From: Marivivens donghaensis | Lineage (GTDB): Bacteria > Pseudomonadota > Alphaproteobacteria > Rhodobacterales > Rhodobacteraceae | Direction of reading: 5' to 3' | Assembly: GCF_011806565.1 (NCBI RefSeq) | Contig: NZ_JAATOP010000003.1 | Coordinates: 124,001 to 188,000 of the forward strand | DNA length: 64,000 nt | Shown here: in pieces, positions 26,275 to 35,528 of the stretch | How the letters are laid out: each line of letters opens with the position of its first letter | Position numbering within the stretch: position 1 is the stretch's first letter | Position numbers and translations under genes: made by a program | Notes under the pieces: generated by a model | Databases searched by the model: none | What the model was told of the DNA's origin: nothing | Seen by the model: only the letters and a program-made list of their open reading frames with translations

Positions 26275-27696
26275 TCAGGCCGAGCCGCCGACGGTCAGGC
26301 CGCCGATCAGCAGGGTCGGCTGGCCGACGCCAACTGGCACCCACTGGCCCGCCTTGCCGCAGTTTCCAACGCCCGGATCAAGCGCCATGTCGTTGCCGAT
26401 CGCGCGGATCTTGCCCATCGCGCTGGGGCCGTCGCCGATCAGTGTCGCGCCTTTGACGGGTGCACCGACGACACCGTTTTTCACGCGGTAGGCTTCGGTG
26501 CAGGAGAAAACGAACTTGCCGTTGGTGATGTCGACCTGACCGCCGCTGAAGCCCACGGCGTAGATGCCGTCAGCGAGATCCGCGAGGATGTCTTTGGGGT
26601 CGGCATTGCCGCTGGTCATATAGGTGTTGGTCATGCGCGGCATCGGCAGGTGGGCGTAGCTTTCGCGGCGACCGTTGCCGGTGGACTGCACGCCCATAAG
26701 GCGGGCGTTCTGGCGGTCCTGCATGTAGCCGACGAGGATGCCGTCCTCGATGAGCGTGGTGGCGTTCGACGGGGTGCCTTCGTCATCGACGGTGATCGAA
26801 CCGCGACGACCGGGGATCGTGCCGTCGTCCAGCACCGTGACGCCCTTGGCCGCGACCTGTTCACCAATGCGGCCCGCGAAAGCGCTGGTGCCTTTGCGGT
26901 TGAAGTCGCCCTCAAGACCGTGCCCAACCGCTTCGTGCAGCAGAACGCCGGGCCAGCCGGGGCCGACAACAACGTCCATCACGCCAGCGGGTGCAGACTC
27001 GGCTTCGAGGTTCACGAGCGCAATCCGCAGAGCCTCGCGGACGGCGGGCTCCCAGTTGTCGCGGGAGATCACGCCGAGCAGGCTTTCACGCCCGCCGCCG
27101 CCGTGGCTGCCCGACTCGCGGCGACCGTTGGCGTCTTCGATGATGACAGAAACGTTCAAACGGCTCATCGGGCGGACATCGGTCACGAGCGTGCCTTCGG
27201 GGCGCAGAATGACGACCTCCTGAAGCGACGCACCGAGCGCGGCGGAGACCTGAACCACGCGGCTGTCGAGCTCACGGGCGAAGGTGTCGATCTCGCGCAG
27301 CAGGTCGATCTTGGACGGGAAAGTCGCTTCGGAAATCGGGTCGATGTCGCTGTAGAGTTTCTTGTTAGTGGCCTGCGGGGGCAGGGCGATCGTGCCGCCG
27401 CCCTCGCCCACGGCAAGGCGGGCTGTCTCCACGGCGCGGCGCAGCGAATGTTCGTCTATATTAGATGAGTGGGCGTAGCCGCAGGTCTCTCCGCGGACCG
27501 AACGCAAGCCGAAACCTTCGGAAGAGTCGTAGCTCGCGGTTTTGATATTGCCGTCGTCCAGCACCAGCATTTCCGAGCGGCGACGTTCGAGGAACAGTTC
27601 GCCGTCGTCAGCACCCTCTGTGGCCTGATTCAGCAACTGCTGGGCCGAATCCTGATCCAGATAGGTCTCGAAGGGGCGGAAGCGGTCATCCAACAT
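26275..27696 (-). CDS. tldD: metalloprotease TldD
   Basis: A 473-residue member of the TldD/PmbA family with the zinc-type motif HEAVGH (254-259) followed by GLEGDFNRKGTSAF. TldD, with TldE/PmbA (not in this window), cleaves unfolded peptides and matures modified peptides in the cytosol. It is divergent from ctaC. Confidence 0.95.
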   Translation of the reverse strand: MLDDRFRPFETYLDQDSAQQLLNQATEGADDGELFLERRRSEMLVLDDGNIKTASYDSSEGFGLRSVRGETCGYAHSSNIDEHSLRRAVETARLAVGEGGGTIALPPQATNKKLYSDIDPISEATFPSKIDLLREIDTFARELDSRVVQVSAALGASLQEVVILRPEGTLVTDVRPMSRLNVSVIIEDANGRRESGSHGGGGRESLLGVISRDNWEPAVREALRIALVNLEAESAPAGVMDVVVGPGWPGVLLHEAVGHGLEGDFNRKGTSAFAGRIGEQVAAKGVTVLDDGTIPGRRGSITVDDEGTPSNATTLIEDGILVGYMQDRQNARLMGVQSTGNGRRESYAHLPMPRMTNTYMTSGNADPKDILADLADGIYAVGFSGGQVDITNGKFVFSCTEAYRVKNGVVGAPVKGATLIGDGPSAMGKIRAIGNDMALDPGVGNCGKAGQWVPVGVGQPTLLIGGLTVGGSA

Positions 27697-27719
27697 TTAT
27701 GTTTTTTCTCCTTGCGACA

Positions 27720-27733
27720 TTGATTTAGGTCAA
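27720..27733. promoter_or_regulatory. FNR/Crp-type box upstream of ctaC
   Basis: TTGATTTAGGTCAA matches the FNR-family consensus TTGAT-N4-ATCAA at 9 of 10 fixed positions. It lies in the tldD-ctaC divergent gap, 177 bases before the ctaC start and 24 bases before tldD. An FnrL-type oxygen regulator could act here; which gene it controls is not clear. Confidence 0.5.
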
Positions 27734-27808
27734 AAAGCGTCCGTTTGCCGCAATTGCAGTTCTTGAGTTGTGACGCAGGATATGTGACATGCATCGGCGG
27801 AGACAACG

Positions 27809-27878
27809 GGATTCCGTCCGCAACCGTTCTCACAGTGTTTTGACGGAATCCGAGCACCGGGGCAAATATCGGGCCCCG
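27809..27878 (+). promoter_or_regulatory. ctaC leader with two stem-loops
   Basis: A 10-bp perfect inverted repeat (GGATTCCGTC 27809-27818, GACGGAATCC 27842-27851, loop of 23) is followed by a 6-bp GC stem (27858-27863 with 27873-27878), ending 18 bases before the ctaC ATG. The positions suggest a folded 5' leader. Confidence 0.4.
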
Positions 27879-27896
27879 ACTAAGACAGGGTATGAC

Positions 27897-28805
27897 ATGC
27901 GACTGACCAATCTCGTCACCAAGCTGATGGCCGCTGCCGGCCTGACCCTCGCCGGCGTAGCTGCCAAGGCACAAGACGTTCTCGCCGATCTGCCGATCGT
28001 CGGTGCGCCGCACGACAACGGTATCGGCTTCCAGCCGGCATCGTCCGAGCTGGCCCGCGACCTGCAGTGGCTGGACGGCATGATCCTCTGGATCATCACC
28101 GCCATCACGATCTTCGTGGTTGGTCTGCTGCTCTGGGTTATCGTTCGCTACAACAAGCGTGCGAACCCGACCCCGGCTACCTTCACTCACAACTCGCCGC
28201 TGGAAATCGCGTGGACCATCGTTCCGATCGTCGTCCTCGTCTTCATCGGTGCGTTCTCGCTTCCGACCCTTTTCAAGCAGCAGGAATTCCCCGAAGGCGA
28301 TATCGTCATCAAGGTCACCGGCTTCCAGTGGGCTTGGAACTACGAATACGTTGACGAAGACGTATCGTTCGACAGCTACATGGTCGGCCACGGCAACACC
28401 CTGACTTCGGAAGACGAAGACGCTGGCGTGATCCCGTTCGTTCGCAGCGCGAACATGGACACCGTCATGGAGCGCTACGGCTACGAAGGTAAGGACTTCC
28501 TTCTGGCAACCGACACCTCGGTCGTCGTTCCGGTTGGCAAGACCATCGTCATGCAGGTTACCGGCGCAGACGTCATCCACTCCTGGGCCATGCCGGCCAT
28601 GGGCGTGAAGCAGGACGCCGTTCCGGGCCGCCTCGCGCAGCTGTGGTTTGCACCCGAGCAGGAAGGCATCTACTTCGGCCAGTGTTCGGAACTGTGCGGC
28701 AAGGACCACGCCTTCATGCCGATCACCCTTAAAGTGGTTAGCGAAGAAGAATACGCAGCGTGGCTCGACCGCGTGAAGAACGACGGCGACTACGTCGCTT
28801 GGTAA
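27897..28805 (+). CDS. ctaC: cytochrome c oxidase subunit II (aa3-type)
   Basis: A 302-residue subunit: signal peptide to about residue 25 (VAAKAQ), two membrane helices (about 61-83 and 104-124), and a periplasmic cupredoxin domain with all CuA ligands: His228, Cys263, Glu265, Cys267, His271 and Met274 in the GQCSELCGKDHAFM loop. It accepts electrons from cytochrome c. The frame is open upstream, but ATG 27897 with AGGG before it starts the signal peptide. It heads the oxidase assembly operon ctaC-ctaB-small ORF-ctaG-ctaE; subunit I is not in the window. Confidence 0.97.
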   Translation: MRLTNLVTKLMAAAGLTLAGVAAKAQDVLADLPIVGAPHDNGIGFQPASSELARDLQWLDGMILWIITAITIFVVGLLLWVIVRYNKRANPTPATFTHNSPLEIAWTIVPIVVLVFIGAFSLPTLFKQQEFPEGDIVIKVTGFQWAWNYEYVDEDVSFDSYMVGHGNTLTSEDEDAGVIPFVRSANMDTVMERYGYEGKDFLLATDTSVVVPVGKTIVMQVTGADVIHSWAMPAMGVKQDAVPGRLAQLWFAPEQEGIYFGQCSELCGKDHAFMPITLKVVSEEEYAAWLDRVKNDGDYVAW

Positions 28806-28826
28806 TCGTCTCTTCCCTCAAGCATC

Positions 28827-28851
28827 TGGGGCGGGACACGCATCCGCCCCA
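28827..28851 (+). promoter_or_regulatory. intercistronic hairpin between ctaC and ctaB
   Basis: An 8-bp GC-rich stem (28827-28834 with 28844-28851, loop of 9) without a T-run, 20 bases before the ctaB start. It probably stabilises the ctaC mRNA 3' end or lowers readthrough. Confidence 0.5.
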
Positions 28852-28870
28852 TACTCGATAAGGAAAAGCA

Positions 28871-29803
28871 ATGACTGACGTCAGCATGCAGGATACGGCT
28901 ACACGCGAAGCAGGTATGGGTGATTACTTCGCCCTTCTGAAGCCGCGCGTGATGTCGCTGGTCGTGTTCACTGCGCTCGTCGGTCTTGTGACCGCTCCGG
29001 GTCATGTCCATCCCTTCATCGCGTTCGTCAGCATCCTCTGCATCGCCGTCGGCGGCGGTGCATCGGGCGCGCTGAACATGTGGTGGGATGCCGACATCGA
29101 CCGCATCATGAAGCGCACCTCGAACCGTCCGATCCCGTCGGGCCGCGTCCAGCCCGAAGAGGCGCTGGCGATCGGTCTGGCCCTGTCCGGTTTCTCGGTT
29201 ATCCTGCTCGGCCTCGCGACGAATTTCCTCGCTGCCGCGCTGCTCGCTTTCACGATTTTCTTCTACGCTGTCGTTTACTCGATGTGGCTGAAGCGCTCGA
29301 CGCCGCAGAACATCGTGATCGGCGGTCTGTCCGGCGCACTGCCTCCGATGATCGGTTGGGCCTGCGTGACCGGCACTGTCAGCATTGAATCGGTTCTGAT
29401 GACCGCGCTGATCTTCATGTGGACCCCGCCGCACTTCTGGTCGCTGGCGATCTTCGTGAAGTCCGACTACGGCCGCGCCGGTGTGCCGATGCTCACCGAA
29501 ACGCATGGCCGCCGCGTCACCCGTAACCACATCATGGGTTACATGGTCGCGCTGGTGCCGGTTTCGCTCGCGATCTGTTTCACCCAGATCGGTGGTCCGG
29601 TCTACGCTGTGACGGCTGTCGTCCTGAACCTGTGGTTCCTCCAGGCGTGCTACAAAGTATGGCGCCGCGATGAGGAGCAGGCGGAGGCCGACAACTTCGC
29701 CGCCGAGAAGCGCGCCTTCAAAGTGTCGCTCGCCTATCTCTTCCTGCACTTCGCTGCGCTGATGATCGACGCGACGCTGCAATCCGCAGGACTGTGGGGA
29801 TAA
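28871..29803 (+). CDS. ctaB: protoheme IX farnesyltransferase (heme O synthase)
   Basis: A 310-residue UbiA-family prenyltransferase with about nine membrane helices. The first Asp-rich motif is in NMWWDADIDRIMKRTSNRPIP, and the second region carries WTPPHFWSLAI. It adds a farnesyl group to heme B to give heme O, the precursor of heme A for the aa3 oxidase. It is in the middle of the oxidase operon. Confidence 0.96.
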   Translation: MTDVSMQDTATREAGMGDYFALLKPRVMSLVVFTALVGLVTAPGHVHPFIAFVSILCIAVGGGASGALNMWWDADIDRIMKRTSNRPIPSGRVQPEEALAIGLALSGFSVILLGLATNFLAAALLAFTIFFYAVVYSMWLKRSTPQNIVIGGLSGALPPMIGWACVTGTVSIESVLMTALIFMWTPPHFWSLAIFVKSDYGRAGVPMLTETHGRRVTRNHIMGYMVALVPVSLAICFTQIGGPVYAVTAVVLNLWFLQACYKVWRRDEEQAEADNFAAEKRAFKVSLAYLFLHFAALMIDATLQSAGLWG

Positions 29804-29806
29804 GCC

Positions 29807-30016
29807 ATGATCAAAGTCGAACACGAACTCCACCAGCGCCGCAAAGGCCGTAACTACGGCGTCCTGATCCTTCTGCTGGCGTTTGCCGCGATGGTTCTGG
29901 GCCTCACCGTGGTCAAGGTCCAGCAGCTTGGCGATGCGCGCCAGTTCGAGTCGAATGACCACGTTCTGCGTCCGGCGCTTCTGCCTGATGAAACCGAAGG
30001 GGAGGGTACTCAGTGA
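29807..30016 (+). CDS. small single-span membrane protein of the oxidase operon (CoxF-like)
   Basis: A 69-residue protein with a basic N-terminus (MIKVEHELHQRRKGR), one membrane helix (about residues 18-38) and an acidic periplasmic tail. It starts 3 bases after ctaB and overlaps ctaG by GTGA. Small proteins at this place in Rhodobacterales cta operons are usually annotated as CoxF or hypothetical; the function is not known. Confidence 0.8.
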   Translation: MIKVEHELHQRRKGRNYGVLILLLAFAAMVLGLTVVKVQQLGDARQFESNDHVLRPALLPDETEGEGTQ

Positions 30017-30606
30017 AGCTTTTTCCTAACCTGCAAGGTCCGCAGCGCACCGTCGTGATGCTGCTCGGCGTCGTCGTCCTGATGGGCGGCCTGTCGTGGG
30101 CGTCGGTTCCGTTCTATAGCTGGTTCTGTGCCGTCACCGGTTTCGGCGGCGTAACCAATACTGCCGAAGTAGGCAGCGATGTCGTGCTGGATCGCGAGGT
30201 CACGATCCGCTTTGACGCCTCGACCGATCCGGCCATGCCGTGGGATTTCAAGCCCGCGCAGCGCGAGATGACCGTGAAGATCGGCCAGAACGCTCTGGCC
30301 TACTACGAGGCGCATAACCCGACCGACCGTCCGATCGGTGGTCAGGCGACCTATAATGTCGTGCCCTACGAGGCCGGCAACTTTTTCGACAAAATCGAAT
30401 GTTTCTGTTTTACTGAACAGGTGCTTCAGCCTGGTGAAACGGTTATGATGCCTGTCAGCTTCTACGTTGATCCGGCGATGGTTGAGGATCGTGACGCGAA
30501 ATACGTGAACACGATCACGCTCAGCTACACGTTCTATGAGATGCCGCTGCCTGATGCTCATGCAGCTCTCGAAGTCACGGCGCCTGTCGCCACCGCAAAT
30601 AACTAA
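30013..30606 (+). CDS. ctaG: cytochrome c oxidase assembly protein CtaG/Cox11
   Basis: A 197-residue Cox11-type copper chaperone: one N-terminal membrane helix (about 13-31) and a periplasmic immunoglobulin-like domain with the copper-binding CFCF motif (Cys130, Cys132) in KIECFCFTEQ. It delivers CuB to subunit I. The GTG start overlaps the previous stop (GTGA). Confidence 0.95.
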   Translation: MKLFPNLQGPQRTVVMLLGVVVLMGGLSWASVPFYSWFCAVTGFGGVTNTAEVGSDVVLDREVTIRFDASTDPAMPWDFKPAQREMTVKIGQNALAYYEAHNPTDRPIGGQATYNVVPYEAGNFFDKIECFCFTEQVLQPGETVMMPVSFYVDPAMVEDRDAKYVNTITLSYTFYEMPLPDAHAALEVTAPVATANN

Positions 30607-30630
30607 AGACCAGCCGCAGGGAAAACCGAA

Positions 30631-31440
30631 ATGGCTCACGCTAAGAACCACGATTTTCATATCCTTCCGCCGTCGATCTGGCCCTTCATCTCGTCGGTCG
30701 GCGCGTTCGTCATGCTGTTCGGCGCTGTCATGTGGATGGCCAACGACATGCCGTACCTCTTCTTCATCGGTCTGATCGCGACCGTCTACGCCGCAGCAGG
30801 CTGGTGGGCTGACGTGGTTAAAGAAGGCCAGACCGGCGACCACACTCCGGTTGTTCGCATCGGCCTGCGCTACGGCGTGATCCTGTTCATCATGTCGGAG
30901 ATCATGTTCTTCGTTGCATGGTTCTGGGCGTTCTTCAAAACCCAGATGTACCCGATGTGGACCTACATGGGCACGAGCTACGAACGTCCAGACATTCTGG
31001 CCGTCGACGCGTTCCACCTGCCGCTGATCAACACCCTGATCCTGCTGTGCTCGGGCGCTGCCGTCACCTGGGCCCACCACGCGCTGGTTCACGAGAACAA
31101 CCGCAAGGACCTCGTCAACGGTCTGACCCTCGGCATCGTCCTCGGTCTGCTGTTCTCGGTTCTTCAGGCTTACGAATACTATGAACTGGTTGCCCACGAA
31201 GGCTACACCCTCAGCGGTGACGTGTTCTTCGGCACCTTCTTCATGGCAACCGGCTTCCACGGCTTCCACGTCATCATCGGTACCATCTTCCTCTTCGTCT
31301 GCCTCCTGCGCGCGATGAAGGGTCACTTCACGCCGACCCAGCACGTCGGTTTCGAAGCTGCTGCTTGGTACTGGCACTTCGTTGACGTTGTCTGGCTCTT
31401 CCTTTTCGCCGCCGTCTACATCTGGGGCATGGCAGGCTAA
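30631..31440 (+). CDS. ctaE: cytochrome c oxidase subunit III
   Basis: A 269-residue subunit with seven predicted membrane helices, starting [19 protein letters not shown] and containing [24 protein letters not shown] and the C-terminal [14 protein letters not shown], all hallmarks of CoxC. It completes the oxidase core genes and is followed by a strong terminator. Confidence 0.97.
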   Translation: MAHAKNHDFHILPPSIWPFISSVGAFVMLFGAVMWMANDMPYLFFIGLIATVYAAAGWWADVVKEGQTGDHTPVVRIGLRYGVILFIMSEIMFFVAWFWAFFKTQMYPMWTYMGTSYERPDILAVDAFHLPLINTLILLCSGAAVTWAHHALVHENNRKDLVNGLTLGIVLGLLFSVLQAYEYYELVAHEGYTLSGDVFFGTFFMATGFHGFHVIIGTIFLFVCLLRAMKGHFTPTQHVGFEAAAWYWHFVDVVWLFLFAAVYIWGMAG

Positions 31441-31483
31441 TCATTGCCGGCGGGTCTTGACCCTCCGCTCTGAAAGGACAATG

Positions 31484-31513
31484 AACCGCGCGGAGCCAAC
31501 TCCGCGCGGTTTT
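31484..31513 (+). terminator. terminator after ctaE
   Basis: A perfect 12-bp stem (31484-31495 with 31500-31511) with a CCAA loop and a TTTT end, 43 bases past the ctaE stop and only 17 bases before the SURF1 start. It ends the structural oxidase transcript, with SURF1-thrC made by readthrough or their own promoter. Confidence 0.85.
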
Positions 31514-31530
31514 GCATGAGGAGACCGGAT

Positions 31531-32211
31531 ATGAGCCGTCGTTTACTGTTTCTACTGACCCTCGGGATCGGCGGTGTGGTGATCCTGATTTCGCTCGGCA
31601 TGTGGCAGATGCAGCGGCTCGAAAGGAAGCTCGGCATCATCGAAGAGATGGAATCGCGTCTGGTCGCCGAACCTGTCGCGCTGCCCGAAAATCCCGATCC
31701 GGCGGCTGACGATTACAAACCGGTGGAGCTGACCGGCACGCCGACGGGGCAGGAACTGCACGTCCTGTCATCCGGCACCAAGGCGGGCACCGGCTACCGC
31801 GTCATCTCGCTCTGGGATGTGGACGGGCGGAATATTATGGTGGACGAGGGGATCCTGTCGCTCGAAGCCAAAGACACCGCGCCTGCATTGAGTGAGCAGC
31901 GGATCATCGGCAACCTGATCTGGCCTGACGATGCGGCGGATAGCTCGCCTGCGCCCGATCTGGAAAAGAACATCTGGTTCGCCCGCGATGTGACCCGTAT
32001 GAGCGACACGCTGGACGCCGAACCGTTGATGGTGGCCCTTCGCGCATCGAGCGCACCGGACCCGCGTGTCATCCCCGTGCCGGTCGATACGGTGAATATC
32101 CGCAACAACCACCTCGAATATGTCATCACATGGTTCAGTCTGGCCTTGGTCTGGGCGGTCATGTCCGTTTATTTCTTCATTCGCTCCGGCAAAGAATCCA
32201 AGAAGGTTTAA
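31531..32211 (+). CDS. SURF1 family oxidase assembly protein
   Basis: A 226-residue protein with the SURF1 pattern: an N-terminal membrane helix (about 6-24) followed by GMWQMQRLERKLGII, a periplasmic domain with AKAGTGYRV-type and WDVDGRNIMVDEG sequence, and a C-terminal helix with HLEYVITWFSLALVW. SURF1 helps heme A insertion. ATG 31531 has GAGGAG upstream and is preferred over the ATG five codons before. Confidence 0.93.
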   Translation: MSRRLLFLLTLGIGGVVILISLGMWQMQRLERKLGIIEEMESRLVAEPVALPENPDPAADDYKPVELTGTPTGQELHVLSSGTKAGTGYRVISLWDVDGRNIMVDEGILSLEAKDTAPALSEQRIIGNLIWPDDAADSSPAPDLEKNIWFARDVTRMSDTLDAEPLMVALRASSAPDPRVIPVPVDTVNIRNNHLEYVITWFSLALVWAVMSVYFFIRSGKESKKV

Positions 32212-32214
32212 CCA

Positions 32215-33612
32215 ATGCGCTATATCTCGACCCGTGGACAGGCCCCCTCGCTGAGCTTTGAAGAAGCCATGATGACCGGCCTTGCCCGTGACGGCGGCCT
32301 CTATGTGCCTGAGACCGTCCCGACCATGACGGCGGACGAGATCGCGGCGCTGGCTGGCAAATCGTATGAAGAGATCGCATTCGCGGTGATGAAGCCGTTC
32401 ATTGCGGACACCTTTACCGACGAAGAATTCCGCGAGCTGATCGCCAAAGCCTACGGCAGCTTCGGTCATATCGCCCGCGCGCCGCTGGTGCAGCTCGCCC
32501 CGAACCATTTCCTGCTGGAGCTGTTCCACGGCCCGACGCTGGCGTTCAAAGACTTCGCCATGCAGATCATCGGTCAGATGATGCAGGCCGCCCTCGCACG
32601 TTCGGGCAAGCGCATCACCATCGTCGGTGCGACCTCGGGCGACACGGGCTCGGCAGCGATCGAAGCGTTCCGCGGCCTCGACAACGTCGATGTCTTCATC
32701 ATGTACCCGCACGGCCGCGTGTCGGAAGTGCAGCGCCGCCAGATGACCACTTCGGTCGAGGACAACGTCCACGCGCTCGCCGTCGAAGGCGACTTTGACG
32801 ATTGTCAGAGCAAGCTCAAGGACATGTTCAACGACTTCGATTTCCGCGACGAAGTGCACCTCGCTGGCGTGAACTCGATCAACTGGGGCCGCGTTCTGGC
32901 GCAGGTCGTTTACTACTTCTCGTCGGCTGTCAGCGTTGGCGCACCGCACCGCAAAGTGTCCTTCACCGTGCCGACCGGCAACTTCGGCGACATTTTCGCG
33001 GGCTTCATCGCAAAGCAGATGGGCCTACCGATCGACCGCCTCGTGATCGCGACCAACCAGAACGACATCCTGCACCGCTGCATGGAATCGAACGACTACG
33101 CCAAGAAAGGCGTGAAGCCGTCGATCTCTCCCTCGATGGACATCGAAGTGTCGTCGAACTTCGAACGTGCCCTGTTCTGGGCGCACGACAAGGATGGCGC
33201 GGCGGTTTCTTCGCTGATGGACGAGCTGAAAAATTCGGGTTCGTTCCGTATCTCGGATAACGCGATGGCTGCGCTCTGCGAGAACTACGACAGCGGTAAG
33301 GCTGACGAAGAAACCACCTCGATCACCATCGCATCGACCCTGACCGAGTCCGGCGAACTGCTCTGCCCGCACTCCGCCGTTGGCGTCCACGTGGGCTATG
33401 CGCACCAGCGTCATAACCCCGAAGTGCCGATGATCACCCTCGCCACCGCGCATCCGGCCAAGTTCCCCGATGCCGTTGAAAATGCGTCGGGTATCCGTCC
33501 GCCTCTTCCCCCGCGCATGGCCGACCTGTATGAACGTTCGGAACGGGTAACGCAGGTGCCAAACGACCTTGCGGCCCTACAGGCAATCATCCGGGAGCGT
33601 CGCGCGCGTTGA
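32215..33612 (+). CDS. thrC: threonine synthase
   Basis: A 465-residue PLP enzyme of the longer (E. coli/yeast-like) type. The PLP lysine is Lys112 in HGPTLAFKDFAMQ, and the phosphate-binding GATSGDTGSAAIEA follows. It converts O-phosphohomoserine to threonine. It starts 3 bases after the SURF1 stop and overlaps the M16 peptidase gene by TTGA. Confidence 0.96.
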   Translation: MRYISTRGQAPSLSFEEAMMTGLARDGGLYVPETVPTMTADEIAALAGKSYEEIAFAVMKPFIADTFTDEEFRELIAKAYGSFGHIARAPLVQLAPNHFLLELFHGPTLAFKDFAMQIIGQMMQAALARSGKRITIVGATSGDTGSAAIEAFRGLDNVDVFIMYPHGRVSEVQRRQMTTSVEDNVHALAVEGDFDDCQSKLKDMFNDFDFRDEVHLAGVNSINWGRVLAQVVYYFSSAVSVGAPHRKVSFTVPTGNFGDIFAGFIAKQMGLPIDRLVIATNQNDILHRCMESNDYAKKGVKPSISPSMDIEVSSNFERALFWAHDKDGAAVSSLMDELKNSGSFRISDNAMAALCENYDSGKADEETTSITIASTLTESGELLCPHSAVGVHVGYAHQRHNPEVPMITLATAHPAKFPDAVENASGIRPPLPPRMADLYERSERVTQVPNDLAALQAIIRERRAR

Positions 33613-34874
33613 CTATCCGCACCCACACCCTGAAGAACGGGTTCCGTATCGCAACTGAAACTATGCCGGGGCTGAAGTCGGCCTCGATTGGCGTATGGGT
33701 CATGGCGGGCGCTCGCAACGAGCGGATCGAGCAGAACGGTATTGCGCACTTCCTTGAGCACATGGCGTTCAAGGGCACCAAGAAGCGCACTGCGTTGCAA
33801 ATCGCCGAGGCGATCGAGGATGTAGGCGGCTATATCAACGCCTACACCAGCCGCGAGATGACGGCCTACTATGCCCGCGTGCTCGAAGAGGACGTGCGGC
33901 TGGGGCTGGATATCATCGGCGACATCCTCATCAATCCGGTGTTCAACCCGCATGACGTCGACGTCGAACGGTCGGTGATCCTTCAGGAAATCGGTCTGTC
34001 CTACGACACGCCCGACGACATCGTGTTCGATTGGCTGCAAGAGGCTGCCTATCCCGATCAGCCGCTGGGCCGCACGATCCTCGGCCCGTCCGAGCGTGTA
34101 TCGGCGTTCCAGTCGGTCGATCTGTCGGGCTTCATGTCCGAGCAGTACCTGCCAGAGAACATGATCCTCGCCGCCGCCGGTGCCGTCGATCACGACGAGA
34201 TCGTCGCGCAGGCCGAAGAGATCTTCGGCGATTTGAAACCCAAAGGCTCGCGTCTGGCCTACACGCCCGCTGCATTCAGCGGCGGCGAGCGCCGTGAGTT
34301 GAAAGCGCTGGAGCAGGTCCACTTCACGCTGGGCTTCGAAGCGCCGAACTACCTTGATGACGAGATCTACACCGCGCAGATCTATTCGTCGGCGATGGGC
34401 GGGGGCATTTCCAGCCGCCTGTTCCAGGAAATCCGCGAGAACCGCGGACTGTGCTATTCGATCTTCGCGCAGATGGGAGCCTATGCCGACACCGGTATGA
34501 TGACGCTCTATGCGGGGACCTCGGGGGATCAGATCGGCAACCTTGCCGAACTGACCATCGACGAGATGAAGCGCGCCGTCGGCTCGTTGACCGAGACCGA
34601 GGTCGCGCGCGCGCGTGCGCAGATGAAGGCGAGCCTGCTGATGGGGCTGGAAAGCCCGTCGAGCCGTGCCGAGCGTCTTGCGCACATGCTGCATTCCAAG
34701 AACCGCATTATCGGGCTCGATGAAGTTGTCGAGCATGTCGACAACGTCACGGTCGAAAAGGTCAACGCCTTCGCAGAGCAGATGGCGAGCGAGGCCGCGA
34801 CCGCGATGGCGATCTACGGTCCGGGCCAGAAGGCTCCGACGCTCGAAGAATTACGCGCGAGGCTCGCTGCCTGA
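33609..34874 (+). CDS. M16 family zinc peptidase (processing-peptidase-like)
   Basis: A 421-residue single-copy M16 protein similar to mitochondrial processing peptidase beta. The inverted zinc motif HFLEH is at residues 47-51 (GIAHFLEHMAFKGT), with the distal glutamate region downstream. It starts with TTG overlapping the thrC stop and ends in an A-TGATG overlap with the next gene, so it is translationally coupled on both sides. The substrate in bacteria is unknown. Confidence 0.93.
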   Translation: MTIRTHTLKNGFRIATETMPGLKSASIGVWVMAGARNERIEQNGIAHFLEHMAFKGTKKRTALQIAEAIEDVGGYINAYTSREMTAYYARVLEEDVRLGLDIIGDILINPVFNPHDVDVERSVILQEIGLSYDTPDDIVFDWLQEAAYPDQPLGRTILGPSERVSAFQSVDLSGFMSEQYLPENMILAAAGAVDHDEIVAQAEEIFGDLKPKGSRLAYTPAAFSGGERRELKALEQVHFTLGFEAPNYLDDEIYTAQIYSSAMGGGISSRLFQEIRENRGLCYSIFAQMGAYADTGMMTLYAGTSGDQIGNLAELTIDEMKRAVGSLTETEVARARAQMKASLLMGLESPSSRAERLAHMLHSKNRIIGLDEVVEHVDNVTVEKVNAFAEQMASEAATAMAIYGPGQKAPTLEELRARLAA

Positions 34875-35458
34875 TGCTCGCACGCAAGCGGAAAGTCCGG
34901 CTCGAAACAGAGCGCCTGACACTCCGCCCGCCGGAGCATGGCGACTGGCGTGGGTGGTCGGAACTGCGCCACCAGAGCCGCGAGTTCCTGACGCCTTGGG
35001 AGCCGACCTGGGCTGACGATCACCTGTCGCGCAAGGCCTTCACCAACCGCGTCTACTGGTCCCAGCGGTCCATCGCTAACCAGACGGCGCTGCCGCTGTT
35101 CCTGATCCGCCGCGAAGACCAGCAGCTTGTAGGCGCGATCACGCTCGACAATATTCGCCGTGGACCTGCGCAATCGGGCACCACCGGCTATTGGACTGGC
35201 GAGAAGTTTGCGCGGATGGGCTATATGCGCGAGGCAATCCTCGCTGTCGTGCACTACGCCTTCGTCGATCTGGACCTGAGCCGGATCGAGGCAGGATGTC
35301 TGCCCGAAAACGCGCCGTCGCGCCGTCTGCTGGAAAGCTGCGGGTACAAGTACGAAGGCGTGGCCCAGAGTTATTTGCAGATCAACGGACGTTGGCGGAA
35401 CCACGTGCTCTACGCCAATTTGCGTGCCGACCGTCGGGGACGCACCGACGTCGGTTAA
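34874..35458 (+). CDS. GNAT N-acetyltransferase, RimJ/RimL type
   Basis: A 194-residue acetyltransferase (ETERLTLRPPEHGDW at the N-terminus, RMGYMREAILAVVHYAF acetyl-CoA region, then GCLPENAPSRRLLESCGYKYEG). This pattern is that of RimJ-like enzymes that acetylate N-termini of ribosomal proteins. Its ATG overlaps the M16 stop. It ends the thrC-M16-GNAT unit and is directly followed by an inverted-repeat element. Confidence 0.9.
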   Translation: MLARKRKVRLETERLTLRPPEHGDWRGWSELRHQSREFLTPWEPTWADDHLSRKAFTNRVYWSQRSIANQTALPLFLIRREDQQLVGAITLDNIRRGPAQSGTTGYWTGEKFARMGYMREAILAVVHYAFVDLDLSRIEAGCLPENAPSRRLLESCGYKYEGVAQSYLQINGRWRNHVLYANLRADRRGRTDVG

Positions 35459-35514
35459 GGGGGTGCTGCCCCCTCGGCCTTGCGGCCTCACCCCCGGGAT
35501 ATTTGGAGCACAAA
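35459..35514. repeat. intergenic palindromic element (REP-like)
   Basis: Right after the GNAT stop: an outer stem GGGGGTG (35459-35465) / CACCCCC (35489-35495), inside it GGCC-TTGC-GGCC (35476-35487), followed by GGGATATTTGGAGCA. The layout, a GC palindrome followed by GGGATATTTGGAGC, is like short interspersed elements common in Rhodobacterales; no second copy was found in this window. Confidence 0.5.
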
Positions 35515-35528
35515 GGCAGGAGGCCCCG

